Assembly: GCA_023390815.1 (NCBI GenBank)
Contig: JAEWCC010000064.1
Span: 1-43,887 of the forward strand
Length of the DNA: 43,887 bases
Reading direction: 5' to 3'
DNA from: Bacillota bacterium
GTDB lineage: Bacteria; Bacillota; Clostridia; Christensenellales; SZUA-584
The notes beneath the pieces were generated by a model, which did not search any database, was not told where the DNA came from, and saw nothing but the letters and a program-made list of their open reading frames with translations. Below are positions 16,981 to 24,453 of the stretch, piece by piece; the stretch's first letter is position 1, and every line of letters begins with the position of its first letter. A program made the translations under genes and the position numbers.

Positions 16981-16996
16981 TGCCTGCCCCTCCCTT

Positions 16997-17941
16997 TTAT
17001 CTTACTTTTTCAGAAACATTCTTTTCAAAAACCCGCAGCTTTGCGCTGCGCGACCGGCTGTTCTCTTCGGTTTCCGCTTCGCTTGGCAACACGGGTTTGC
17101 CGGTGATCACCTTGCCTGCCGATACCTTTCCGCATATGCATACCGGAAAGCTCTCGGGGCATTCGCAAGGCCGCTCCAGCCGCCGGAATTCCTGCTTGAC
17201 GATCCGGTCCTCCAGCGAATGGAATGTGATGACCGCTATCCGGCCGCCTGCATTCAGTACATCCACGAAGTCGGCCAGTGCGGCTTTCACTGCGTCGAGT
17301 TCTCCGTTCACCTCGATACGAAGCGCCTGAAACACCCGCCTGCCGGGATGCGGACCGTCCTTGCGGGCGCCGCTCGGAACCGCTTTCTTGATTACATCGA
17401 CGAGTTCCGTGGTGGTCGTTATGGGCCGCTGGCTTCGTTCCCTCACAATGAACTCCGCAATGCGCGCGGCCCACCGTTCCTCACCGTATTCCCGGAAGAT
17501 CCGCTCAAGGTCTCTTTGCGCATAGCTTGCTACTATGTCTGCGGCGCATGTTTTATCTTCCTTATTCATGCGCATATCGAGCCTCGAGTCCTGTTTATAT
17601 GAGAACCCCCTGTTACATTGGTCCAGCTGGAACGATGATACGCCGAGGTCCAGCACCGCTCCATCTATCCCTTTTATATCCAGCATACCGAGTATGCTTT
17701 TGATATCCCTGAAATTACCGTGGACATATTCCACGTTTTCAAAGTCCTTCAGCCTCTCTCTGGCCTGCCCGAGCGCAAACTCGTCGCGGTCGATGCCGAT
17801 CAGCCGCCCCCCGGGCGATATCCTCTCCAATATAGCCGCCGCATGCCCGCCGCCTCCCAGCGTGCCGTCTACGACCGTCATGCCGGGTTTTAAGTTGAGC
17901 CGTTCAATCGTTTCATGCAGCAGAACTGATATGTGTTCCAT
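16997..17941 (-). CDS. rsmH: 16S rRNA (cytosine1402-N4)-methyltransferase RsmH
   Basis: 314-residue SAM-dependent methyltransferase (MraW) acting on 16S rRNA C1402. Begins MEHISVLLHETIERL, with the SAM loop DGTLGGGGHAAAIL and ISPGGRLIGIDRD, then DLGVSSFQLD, RGFSY and the C-terminal ITFHSLEDRIVK. The frame runs 25 codons further upstream inside mraZ; the ATG at 17941 is right for the family. It follows mraZ by two bases. Confidence 0.96.
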   Translation of the reverse strand: MEHISVLLHETIERLNLKPGMTVVDGTLGGGGHAAAILERISPGGRLIGIDRDEFALGQARERLKDFENVEYVHGNFRDIKSILGMLDIKGIDGAVLDLGVSSFQLDQCNRGFSYKQDSRLDMRMNKEDKTCAADIVASYAQRDLERIFREYGEERWAARIAEFIVRERSQRPITTTTELVDVIKKAVPSGARKDGPHPGRRVFQALRIEVNGELDAVKAALADFVDVLNAGGRIAVITFHSLEDRIVKQEFRRLERPCECPESFPVCICGKVSAGKVITGKPVLPSEAETEENSRSRSAKLRVFEKNVSEKVR

Positions 17942-17943
17942 CT

Positions 17944-18381
17944 TTAAATCCCGTACGTGGCGAGGCTTTCCATGGTGGTTTCGTCGCTGGGCGTTTCGTC
18001 TTCGTACTGCTGCCATTTCTCTTTTGCCCAGATCTCTACGCGATACGACGCACCGATGATCACGATCTCCTTGTCGATACCCACCTTATCGCGCAGCACC
18101 TGCGGCAGCAGCACTCTGCCCTGCTTGTCCGGCTCGCATTTGCATGCGCCCGAGAACACCATGCGTACGAAACGCTGCGCCTTGACATCCGATTGGGGTA
18201 TCTCACTGAGCTTGTCGGAAAACTTCTGCCACTCCTCCTCTGAATAAGCGATCAGGCAATCTTTCGTGAGGGAAGTAATATAAAACGGATCCCCCAACTC
18301 TACACGCAGCTTTGAGGGAACCGCCACCCGGCCTTTTTCATCCAATGTATGAATGTATGTCCCGATGAGCGAACCTTTCAC
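17944..18381 (-). CDS. mraZ: Transcriptional regulator MraZ
   Basis: 145-residue AbrB-fold protein with two SpoVT-like repeats: GTYIHTLDEKGRVAVPSKLR near the N-terminus and CEPDKQGRVLLPQVLRD in the second half. MraZ binds repeated TGGG-like units before its own gene and controls the division cluster. Here such repeats are present upstream at 18458-18502. It is the first gene of the cluster. The start codon is reached from AAGG-containing sequence around GGGGGAGTATT. Confidence 0.95.
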   Translation of the reverse strand: MKGSLIGTYIHTLDEKGRVAVPSKLRVELGDPFYITSLTKDCLIAYSEEEWQKFSDKLSEIPQSDVKAQRFVRMVFSGACKCEPDKQGRVLLPQVLRDKVGIDKEIVIIGASYRVEIWAKEKWQQYEDETPSDETTMESLATYGI

Positions 18382-18457
18382 AATACTCCCCCGTGCCTTA
18401 TACCCTGATGCGCTGTGTTACCCCTCTCGATTCCCAGGAAGTTCGCGGCTTTGCTTC

Positions 18458-18502
18458 ACCACTTTCATCCCTTTTACTCCACTGGAACCCACTATTCCCC
18501 AC
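18458..18502 (-). promoter_or_regulatory. MraZ box: five pentamers at exact 10-base spacing
   Basis: Reading the minus strand: GTGGG, GTGGG, GTGGA, AGGGA, GTGGT, each starting 10 bases after the last (5-base gaps). The known MraZ operator is three or four such direct repeats; five in register is strong evidence for autoregulation. A convincing -35/-10 pair nearby could not be fixed. Confidence 0.85.
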
Positions 18503-18735
18503 TCTGCTTATTATTTCGGTATATTTTCATGATATCCTTCATGGAAATGGCTGAATATTTATAATATTTTTAAAAAATAGTACCCCCTCTAAACAGGGAT
18601 ACTACATATGGTGGAGAATGTATATTCGCGCATATATACGTTCGATATGCACTGTTAATCCCGAAAAAGCATACGTTTTTAGACCCATTTGCAGCGCAAA
18701 TTCGGCTTGAAATATGGAATACCTGATGCCGAAAA
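18503..18735. other. AT-rich non-coding stretch upstream of the MraZ box
   Basis: No plausible gene. It probably carries the mraZ promoter (several TATAAT-like words on the minus strand, none with a good -35). A short AGTA/TACT and CCC/GGG hairpin lies at about 18588-18612. Confidence 0.4.
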
Positions 18736-18765
18736 CAAAAAAAGGATGGGCCAATCTGCCCATCC
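18736..18765 (-). terminator. Terminator of the GntR-ABC-lipoprotein operon
   Basis: GGATGGGC and GCCCATCC form a perfect 8-bp stem with a 6-base loop, followed by seven T on the minus strand, shortly after the lipoprotein stop. Confidence 0.95.
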
Positions 18766-18784
18766 GCGGACCGTTTTTCTGATC

Positions 18785-19156
18785 CTAATCGATCTCCCAG
18801 GACAGTGAAAACGCCCCGTTTTTGTCCTTGCCCTCCACAACAAACGCATACTGCCTATCGGTCGGTACGGTATAGACGGCACCGTTTGAAATCTCGAAAA
18901 GTGTCTCCCCATTCTGCTTGACGGCTGCGGCCAAATCACTCCCCCCCTCATAGCTGAAGCTCACCTGGTCTCCCGCTTTGAGCGAAATGCTGCGCGCGAG
19001 CGAACCGTCGAACGAGATATAGCTTGCGCCCAGAGAGGTATCGCCGCTTTGCTGGCTCATGCCCGTAAAAACGCCGTTCGAAACCGTGCACCCGCCGAGC
19101 AGAGCCATCGCGCATACTGCGACCGCCAGCACCAGAACCATTGCTTTCGTCTTCAT
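18785..19156 (-). CDS. Small predicted lipoprotein, unknown function
   Basis: 123 residues. Signal peptide with a lipobox: hydrophobic stretch 5-20 then ALLGGC, with C23 as the lipidated residue. The mature part is a small beta-rich domain (SISLKAGDQVSFSYEGGSDLAAAVK..., ending GAFSLSWEID) without a recognised family. AAGGAAGG precedes the ATG. It starts 28 bases after the ABC permease and ends at the operon terminator, so it is probably part of the same envelope or transport system. Confidence 0.75.
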   Translation of the reverse strand: MKTKAMVLVLAVAVCAMALLGGCTVSNGVFTGMSQQSGDTSLGASYISFDGSLARSISLKAGDQVSFSYEGGSDLAAAVKQNGETLFEISNGAVYTVPTDRQYAFVVEGKDKNGAFSLSWEID

Positions 19157-19183
19157 ATAAAACCTTCCTTATTATAAAATACT

Positions 19184-19966
19184 TTATAAATCGACTTTGC
19201 GGCTCGCCAGACGTCCCGAGAGCAGCGTGCATACCGAAAACCACACCGCATAGGTGCAGGCGCCGATGGCGAAATATTTGCCCAGGAAACGCATGACATC
19301 CGAAGCATTATTCATTAAACTCGTCATATCGCCGACAAGGCCGAATACCACCATGAGCAGGCTGTCCGCCATGTTGACCGCCAGAGCCAGCGCGAAATAC
19401 ATCACAAGCGCAATTACCCAGCTGTAGCTGTTGCCCTGAACCAATACGCGTCCGACAGTGACCGCGAGCATAGCAATCGCCATCTGCGCGAGCATCTGCA
19501 GCGTAATCAGGCCCGCGTACACGAACAGCATACTGTTCATCGAAATGGCGCCCAGTTCCTGCTGAAAGGTGAACAAAAAGCCCGTTGCCATGCCCTGCTG
19601 GAAATGATCGAGCGCGGCTCCGCTCAATACCAGACAACCGCTGATGAGGGCGACGACGGCCACGGTCTCGAGCGCCCCGAATATCGCCTTGGCCCAGAGA
19701 ATTCGCGTTCCGCTCTGCGGCGTCAGAAACAGCATATAGCCCTGCTTCTGTTTGTAATCCGCATAGAGCTTAGTCACCGTATCGAGTATAGGCAGCAGCA
19801 GACCGCCGACAACCAGCAATACCGTCATCACGATGGAAAGGGTGTTCCAGCTTCCGCCGCGGTATATGCCATAGAGCGCCAGACCCTCCACAAACAACAG
19901 GGTAATCAGCGCGCCCAGCAGCAGCGATCTGCGGCGCATCCATTCATATTTGAGCAGCTTCATCAT
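19184..19966 (-). CDS. ABC transporter permease
   Basis: 260-residue membrane protein with about six hydrophobic helices, starting MMKLLKYEWMRRRSLLLGA, the usual beginning of ABC-2 type permeases that open with a cytoplasmic KYE.RR segment. Substrate unknown. The start codon overlaps the end of the ATPase gene by 4 bases, so the two are translationally coupled. Together with the GntR gene the set resembles YtrAB-type systems induced by cell-wall stress, but the substrate is inferred only by analogy. Confidence 0.85.
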   Translation of the reverse strand: MMKLLKYEWMRRRSLLLGALITLLFVEGLALYGIYRGGSWNTLSIVMTVLLVVGGLLLPILDTVTKLYADYKQKQGYMLFLTPQSGTRILWAKAIFGALETVAVVALISGCLVLSGAALDHFQQGMATGFLFTFQQELGAISMNSMLFVYAGLITLQMLAQMAIAMLAVTVGRVLVQGNSYSWVIALVMYFALALAVNMADSLLMVVFGLVGDMTSLMNNASDVMRFLGKYFAIGACTYAVWFSVCTLLSGRLASRKVDL

Positions 19967-20661
19967 GACGCAAATACCTCCCTGTAAAGATCCACAATCG
20001 ATTTCCCGGATTGCGCGCGTACTGCCTCGGTTTCGCCCTGCAGCACAATACGGCCCTGCCGGATAAAAATCACCTCGTCGAGTATGTTCTCCATCACATC
20101 AATCAGATGGCTGGAGATGACGATCGTATTGCTCTCATTCGCTTTTTCGATGATAGCGGACATGATGGCGTCCCGCGCGATGAGGTCGATGCCGTTGAGC
20201 GGTTCATCGAACATAAACAGCTTCGCATCCCGGGCAACCGTCGCAGCGAGTTTCAGTTTGGCCGCCATGCCGGAGGAAAGCTGCGATACCTTCATGTTCA
20301 TATCCAGCTCCATTTTGCCGATTAGCTTCTGATACGCTTCTGCGGAAAAGTCGGCATAGAAATCGGCATGGAAAGTGCCCACCTGTTTTACGGTCATGAA
20401 GCTGTAGAAATAGGGTTCGGTCGGCATATATGCGACTTGCGCATGCGTATCCGGTCCGACCGGCCGATCCAATACGCGAATCTCCCCCGCCGAGGGATGC
20501 ACGAGCCCCGCAGCCAGTTTCATGAGGGTGGATTTGCCGCTGCCGTTCGGCCCCAGCAAGCCGTAAATCCTGCCCGGTCTCAGCGCAACGCTGGCTGAAT
20601 CGACAGCCAAAGTGCGTGCATAATGTTTGGTCACTTGATTAGTACTTAAGCTGTACATCAT
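19963..20661 (-). CDS. ABC transporter ATP-binding protein
   Basis: 232-residue ATPase: Walker A GPNGSGKS at about 38-45, signature LSSGM (instead of LSGG(Q)), Walker B LFMFDEPLNGID, and switch His in VISSHL. The changed signature SSGM is common in the YtrB/YhcH subgroup of exporters controlled by GntR regulators. It is coupled by 4-base overlaps to the GntR gene upstream and the permease downstream. Confidence 0.93.
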   Translation of the reverse strand: MMYSLSTNQVTKHYARTLAVDSASVALRPGRIYGLLGPNGSGKSTLMKLAAGLVHPSAGEIRVLDRPVGPDTHAQVAYMPTEPYFYSFMTVKQVGTFHADFYADFSAEAYQKLIGKMELDMNMKVSQLSSGMAAKLKLAATVARDAKLFMFDEPLNGIDLIARDAIMSAIIEKANESNTIVISSHLIDVMENILDEVIFIRQGRIVLQGETEAVRAQSGKSIVDLYREVFAS

Positions 20662-21011
20662 TTTAACTCCTCCTCAATTGCCTGTTTCATATCCTGTGCC
20701 GAATAGCCAAGCGCGGCCATTTCGCGCACAAATTCCTGGATCAATGTTTCCGCCATCTGATGACGAAGCTTTTGTACGACGGATGCATCCCTGTCCATAA
20801 AGGTGCCCAGCCCCCTTTCGGTATAACATAGGCCCATGGCCTCCATTTCATCGTATATCCTCGCTGCCGTGTTGGGATTTACGTTATATTCCAACGCCAG
20901 CGCACGTGTGGAAGGCAGCTTATCACCCGGCTTGATCTCTCCTGTTACCATCCGCTTTTTGATCCGATCGATCACCTGTAGGTAGATGGGCGCCCGGCTG
21001 TCATAGTCCAT
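20658..21011 (-). CDS. GntR family regulator, YtrA subfamily
   Basis: 117 residues: GntR winged helix (APIYLQVIDRIKKRMVTGEIKPGDKLPSTRALALEYNVNPNTAARIYDEMEAMGL) followed by a short C-terminal helical dimerisation region of about 45 residues and no ligand domain, which is the YtrA layout. It is first in an ABC-exporter operon and very likely represses it through the perfect palindrome over the -10 box. Cell-wall-active compounds are the inducers for characterised relatives; here that is inference. Confidence 0.92.
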   Translation of the reverse strand: MDYDSRAPIYLQVIDRIKKRMVTGEIKPGDKLPSTRALALEYNVNPNTAARIYDEMEAMGLCYTERGLGTFMDRDASVVQKLRHQMAETLIQEFVREMAALGYSAQDMKQAIEEELK

Positions 21012-21028
21012 AGTTCACCTCGCTTATC

Positions 21029-21048
21029 TGTACTATCTGCATAGTACA
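21029..21048. promoter_or_regulatory. GntR/YtrA operator, perfect inverted repeat
   Basis: TGTACTAT-N4-ATAGTACA, two identical 8-base arms. It covers the -10 box (21041-21046) of the operon promoter, so binding should block RNA polymerase. Confidence 0.85.
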
Positions 21049-21069
21049 CTAATACATCAGTACTGTCAA
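21041..21069 (-). promoter_or_regulatory. Promoter of the GntR-ABC operon
   Basis: TTGACA (21064-21069), 17-base spacer, TACTAT (21041-21046) on the minus strand; the gntR ATG follows about 30 bases on with GAGGTG as ribosome site. Confidence 0.88.
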
Positions 21070-21084
21070 CAGAAATTTTTAAAA

Positions 21085-21112
21085 TAAAAAAGACACAGCT
21101 TTTTGCTGTGCC
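21085..21112 (-). terminator. Terminator after the 89-residue unknown gene
   Basis: CACAGC and GCTGTG around an A5 loop, then GTCTTTTTT on the minus strand, placed between the unknown gene and the GntR promoter. Confidence 0.82.
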
Positions 21113-21130
21113 CGCTCAACCCGGATCGAT

Positions 21131-21400
21131 TTACGCGCTCATTACCTCGGAAAAGTTCTTGCCGCGCTTGGTCAGCTCCAGCCAGTATGGTACGCCGTTA
21201 TCGGTTTGCCGGTTTGTATGGCTCGCCAGATACCCCGCCATGATCAGCGCGTTGATCGCCCGTAGAAACTGATCGCTTTCCGTCTTTTCCATCATCAGCA
21301 TTGCGTTGTCTACGGCAAATGTCAAAGAAACCCCTTCGGGCAATCCTTTATCGATCTCAATAAGCTTTTTAAGCGCTTCTTTCTGGTATTGATTCAACAT
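21131..21400 (-). CDS. Hypothetical protein, possible winged-helix fold
   Basis: 89 residues starting MLNQYQKEALKKLIEIDKGL. It contains a helix-rich middle (QFLRAINALIMAGYLASH) and the turn GVPYWLELTKRGKNFSEVM, which resembles the wing of small winged-helix proteins (..LTxxGxxF..). No family is recognised. The frame extends upstream to 21472, but this includes the promoter; ATG 21400 with AGG six bases before it lies 44 bases downstream of the -10 box. Single-gene transcript with own promoter and terminator. Confidence 0.6.
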   Translation of the reverse strand: MLNQYQKEALKKLIEIDKGLPEGVSLTFAVDNAMLMMEKTESDQFLRAINALIMAGYLASHTNRQTDNGVPYWLELTKRGKNFSEVMSA

Positions 21401-21443
21401 GCACCTATGCCTCCTCTGCGATGTCTCTCGTCGCACGAAGCTC

Positions 21444-21472
21444 ATTATATTACCGATCGTCACGCGATACAA
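21444..21472 (-). promoter_or_regulatory. Promoter for the 89-residue unknown gene
   Basis: TTGTAT (21467-21472), spacer 17, consensus TATAAT (21444-21449) on the minus strand. Confidence 0.75.
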
Positions 21473-21626
21473 GCGTAAAATGTTGAAACATCCAGACTTT
21501 TTATATAGGATACACAGAGTTTTTGTCGCTGTTCTATGATTCTCGCACGTTTTAAAAAACTATCACGGGGTATTTTACCATTTTAGCAGAGGTTAAGGTT
21601 TCACATCCGTACATAATCACATCAAA
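21473..21626. other. Non-coding gap
   Basis: Part of the roughly 400-base stretch between the unknown gene and metY. AT-rich; nothing recognisable beyond the promoter on its left and the metY terminator on its right. Confidence 0.4.
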
Positions 21627-21653
21627 GACAGGCACCCCGAAAGGATGCCTGTC
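21627..21653 (-). terminator. Hairpin terminator downstream of metY
   Basis: GACAGGCA and TGCCTGTC make a perfect 8-bp stem with an 11-base loop; only TTT follows on the minus strand. It lies about 150 bases after the metY stop, so the transcript has a long 3' tail. Confidence 0.6.
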
Positions 21654-21805
21654 CCGATGCTTTTAAGCCCGAGTTCAGAATACCGGTACAACAGCTCCGC
21701 CGTATGTCATTCAAAAAATGTGCGGACTTCTTCACGGGTCAGCGCGGTGCCTAGTGGAGAGGCAGAAACCGCAACAGACTTCGCAGACTATACAGATGTC
21801 GCTAA

Positions 21806-23092
21806 TTACGCGTTAAACGCCTGCTCCAAATCGTACAGAATGTCGTCGATATGCTCGATGCCAATCGAAAGTCGGATCGTATTGGGCTTGATGCCCGATG
21901 CCCGCAGCTCCTGCTCATCCATCTGCGAATGGGTGGTGCTGGCCGGATGGATCACGAGCGATTTGACGTCCGCCACGTTGGCGAGCATGGAGAACAGCTT
22001 GAGCCTTTCGGTAAACTGCCTTGCGTCCTCCGCGCTGCCTTTAAGCTCGAAGGTGAATACAGAACCCGCGCCATTCGGGAAGTAACGCTTGTACAGCTTC
22101 TTATACGGGCTGTCGGACAGCGACGGATGGTTCACGCTCTCTACCTTAGGATGCTTGTGCAGGAAATCTACCACCTTGAGCGTATTCTCCACGTGCCTTT
22201 CAACGCGCAGTGAAAGCGTCTCCAGCCCCTGCAGGAACAGGAACGCGTTGAACGGGCTGAGCGCCGCGCCGGTATCGCGCAGCAGCGTGACCCGCGCCTT
22301 GATGATGTATGCCGCAGCGCCTGCCGCCTCGGTAAAACGAACGCCGTGGTAGCTGGGATCGGGCTCGGTCAGATACGGGAACCGGCCGGATGCCGCCCAG
22401 TCAAACTTCCCGCCGTCCACGATTACCCCGCCGATCGATGTGCCGTGTCCGCCGATAAATTTTGTCGCCGAATGCACCACGATATCTGCGCCGTGCTCAA
22501 TCGGGCGCAGCAGATAAGGCGTCGCGAAGGTGTTGTCGATGATGACCGGCACCCCGTGGCGGTGCGCGGCCTCGGATACCGCCTCAATATCGATGATGCT
22601 GGAGTTTGGATTGCCCAGCGTCTCAAAGAAGACCGCTTTGGTATTGGGCTGAATGGCGGCTTCAAAGCTGCCCGGTTCATCGGGATCCACGAATGTCACG
22701 TCGATGCCGAAGTCCTTAAATGTATGCACGAACAGATTGTAGGTACCGCCATATAGCGTGCTGGCGGATACGACATGATCCCCCGCGTGTGCGATGTTCT
22801 GAATCGCATAGGTCACCGCAGCGGAGCCGCTCGCGAGCGCCAGCGCCGCGATGCCGCCCTCCAGCGCGGCGATGCGCTTCTCAAATACGTCCGAGGTCGG
22901 GTTCATGATACGCGTATAGATGTTGCCGGGCTCGGTGAGCGCGAAGCGCCCCGCTGCCGAAGCTGCGCTTGGGAATACGTATGAGGTTGTCTGATAGATC
23001 GGTACGGCTCTGGCATCGGTTGCCGAATCGGGCGTCTCCTGCCCTACGTGGATCTGCTGCGTTTCAAATCTCCATTGGTGTTCGCTGGACAT
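21806..23092 (-). CDS. metY: O-acetylhomoserine sulfhydrylase (MetY family)
   Basis: PLP enzyme of 428 residues of the Cys/Met metabolism family. It opens FETQQIHVGQETPDSATDARAVPIYQTTSY as in O-acetylhomoserine aminocarboxypropyltransferases, has ALASGSAAVTYAI, and the PLP lysine in VVHSATKFIGGHG. The length and the long insertion near residue 230-270 fit MetY rather than cystathionine synthase. It joins O-acetylhomoserine and sulfide to homocysteine, matching the acetyl-type MetA at 40789. It has its own strong promoter behind an Rrf2 gene. Confidence 0.92.
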   Translation of the reverse strand: MSSEHQWRFETQQIHVGQETPDSATDARAVPIYQTTSYVFPSAASAAGRFALTEPGNIYTRIMNPTSDVFEKRIAALEGGIAALALASGSAAVTYAIQNIAHAGDHVVSASTLYGGTYNLFVHTFKDFGIDVTFVDPDEPGSFEAAIQPNTKAVFFETLGNPNSSIIDIEAVSEAAHRHGVPVIIDNTFATPYLLRPIEHGADIVVHSATKFIGGHGTSIGGVIVDGGKFDWAASGRFPYLTEPDPSYHGVRFTEAAGAAAYIIKARVTLLRDTGAALSPFNAFLFLQGLETLSLRVERHVENTLKVVDFLHKHPKVESVNHPSLSDSPYKKLYKRYFPNGAGSVFTFELKGSAEDARQFTERLKLFSMLANVADVKSLVIHPASTTHSQMDEQELRASGIKPNTIRLSIGIEHIDDILYDLEQAFNA

Positions 23093-23143
23093 AGCCTCTC
23101 GTTCCTTTCATATATTTCATATAATCTTAATATGTTTTGATAT

Positions 23144-23172
23144 AATATAATTCCTCTTTTCGTATCTGTCAA
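23144..23172 (-). promoter_or_regulatory. Promoter of metY
   Basis: TTGACA (23167-23172), spacer 17, TATATT (23144-23149) on the minus strand, in the gap after the rrf2 stop. The region downstream of the -10 is AT-rich with no clear palindrome, and no SAM riboswitch or T-box fits in the short leader. Confidence 0.82.
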
Positions 23173-23197
23173 GAGGAACCTTAAATGTTCTATATAT

Positions 23198-23635
23198 TTA
23201 CAAGGACGTACTTTGTTCGTCGATTTGACGCTGCTTCTCGGCGAGATCGGCCAGTGTGACGTGATCCACAACGCTGCTGATGGCCTGATCGATCTGTTTC
23301 CAGACATCCAGCATGACGCACGTGGCGCTTCTATGGCATTCGTTGGGCTCATCCTCCATGCAAGCGACCGGCACCAGACTGCCCTCGATCGCTCTTAGTA
23401 TCATGCCGACGGTGTATTCCTGAGCAGGTTTCGAGAGCTTATATCCCCCTTGCGCACCGCGGGTGCTTTTTACAAAGCCCGAACGGCTGAGCACCGTGAT
23501 GATCTGCTCCAAATACTTCTCCGAAATCTCCTGCCGCGCCGCAATGCTTTTAATGGTCACGTATTCGTCCGGCTTCGAAAGCGCCAAATCGAGCATCATG
23601 CGCATCGCGTATCGTCCCCTCGTGGATATCTTCAT
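23198..23635 (-). CDS. Rrf2 family regulator with three-cysteine site, next to metY
   Basis: 145 residues: MKISTRGRYAMRMMLDLAL, recognition region ISEKYLEQIITVLSRSGFVKSTRGAQGGY. Cysteines at 92, 100 and 106 are spaced exactly as in the regulator at 3371-3823, so it probably also binds a [2Fe-2S] cluster. AGGAGCAGG precedes the ATG. It lies between tcdA and metY; the position suggests control of sulfur assimilation or of Fe-S supply rather than the isc genes alone. The closest characterised names are IscR or CymR, and sequence alone does not decide. Confidence 0.88.
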   Translation of the reverse strand: MKISTRGRYAMRMMLDLALSKPDEYVTIKSIAARQEISEKYLEQIITVLSRSGFVKSTRGAQGGYKLSKPAQEYTVGMILRAIEGSLVPVACMEDEPNECHRSATCVMLDVWKQIDQAISSVVDHVTLADLAEKQRQIDEQSTSL

Positions 23636-23650
23636 GACCTGCTCCTGTTC

Positions 23651-23670
23651 CAGTATGCTACTGAATTATA
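23651..23670 (-). promoter_or_regulatory. Possible promoter -10 and small palindrome before rrf2
   Basis: TATAAT (23665-23670) on the minus strand is followed directly by CAGTA-N3-TACTG (23651-23663). No good -35 box is seen. It may be a start site and operator within the ridA-tcdA-rrf2 unit. Confidence 0.35.
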
Positions 23671-23697
23671 TAATAAGAATATTTTAGACGATGAACA

Positions 23698-24453
23698 TCA
23701 TTCGCGCCCCGCGATGTCTTTCACCACTTCCCCGGCAAGAATCAGTCCCGCGACGGATGGCACAAAAGAGATGCTTCCGGGTATCTGCCGTCGGACCGTA
23801 CATTTTCTTTTGGTATCGGGCGGACAGATACAATGGCTCTTGCAGCTTAATTCCTCGGTTTCAAGAGGCGCTATGGCTTCCTCGCGGGAATATACGACCT
23901 TTAGCGATTCTATGCCTCTTTTCCTGAGTTCCCTGCGCATGACTTTGGCAAGCGGGCATATGCTCGTCTTGTAGATATCCGTGACTTCGAAACGCGTGGG
24001 ATCAAGCTTGTTTCCCGCACCCATGCAGCTGATCACCGGCACACCTGCATCTCTCGCCCGCTCAATCAGCGTCAGCTTGGACGAAACCGTATCGATCGCG
24101 TCCACGATATAGTCGTAGCGCGACAGGTCAAACTCACCCGCGTTATCTGCCGTGTAAAAGCACTCGTGCGCCTCCACGGTGCATTGAGGATTGATATCGA
24201 GTATGCGTTCCTTCATCACTTCGACTTTTTTATGGCCAACCGTTTTTCGCGTGGCGATCAGCTGCCGGTTGATATTGGTCAAACACACCTTGTCATCGTC
24301 GAACAGCGCGAGAGAGCCGACGCCGCACCGCGCCAGCGCTTCCGCCGTAAAAGATCCCACCCCGCCGATGCCGAATACCGCGACTGCGCAACGCGCAAGC
24401 TTCTCCATCGCCTCTTTGCCGAGAAGCAATTCCGTTCTGGAAAACGCGTTCAT
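23698..24453 (-). CDS. tcdA: tRNA threonylcarbamoyladenosine dehydratase TcdA
   Basis: ThiF/E1-like enzyme of 251 residues that cyclises t6A37 of tRNA to ct6A using ATP. Starts with the AFSRTELLLGKEAMEKL segment, nucleotide loop FGIGGVGSFTAEALARCGVG, then DDDKVCLTNINRQ, IDTVSSKL and CMGAGNKLDPTRFEV typical of TcdA/CsdL. The known partner system uses a cysteine desulfurase, which fits this sulfur-rich region. Its ATG overlaps the ridA stop by 4 bases. Confidence 0.93.
   Translation of the reverse strand: MNAFSRTELLLGKEAMEKLARCAVAVFGIGGVGSFTAEALARCGVGSLALFDDDKVCLTNINRQLIATRKTVGHKKVEVMKERILDINPQCTVEAHECFYTADNAGEFDLSRYDYIVDAIDTVSSKLTLIERARDAGVPVISCMGAGNKLDPTRFEVTDIYKTSICPLAKVMRRELRKRGIESLKVVYSREEAIAPLETEELSCKSHCICPPDTKRKCTVRRQIPGSISFVPSVAGLILAGEVVKDIAGRE

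Noticed and set aside
21707..21790. Minus-strand fragment ending LTREEVRTFFE before a stop, downstream of metY
   Set aside because: Reads like protein but has no start codon or ribosome site and is only about 25 codons. It could be a gene remnant; too short to support.
21645..22085. 146-codon plus-strand ORF at the metY 3' end
   Set aside because: Lies antisense to metY and its trailer; composition is that of a shadow frame, and it starts within the terminator hairpin.
23093..23197. SAM riboswitch or T-box before metY
   Set aside because: The leader after the promoter is only about 45 bases and lacks the conserved cores. The same holds for metA and the trans-sulfuration operon.
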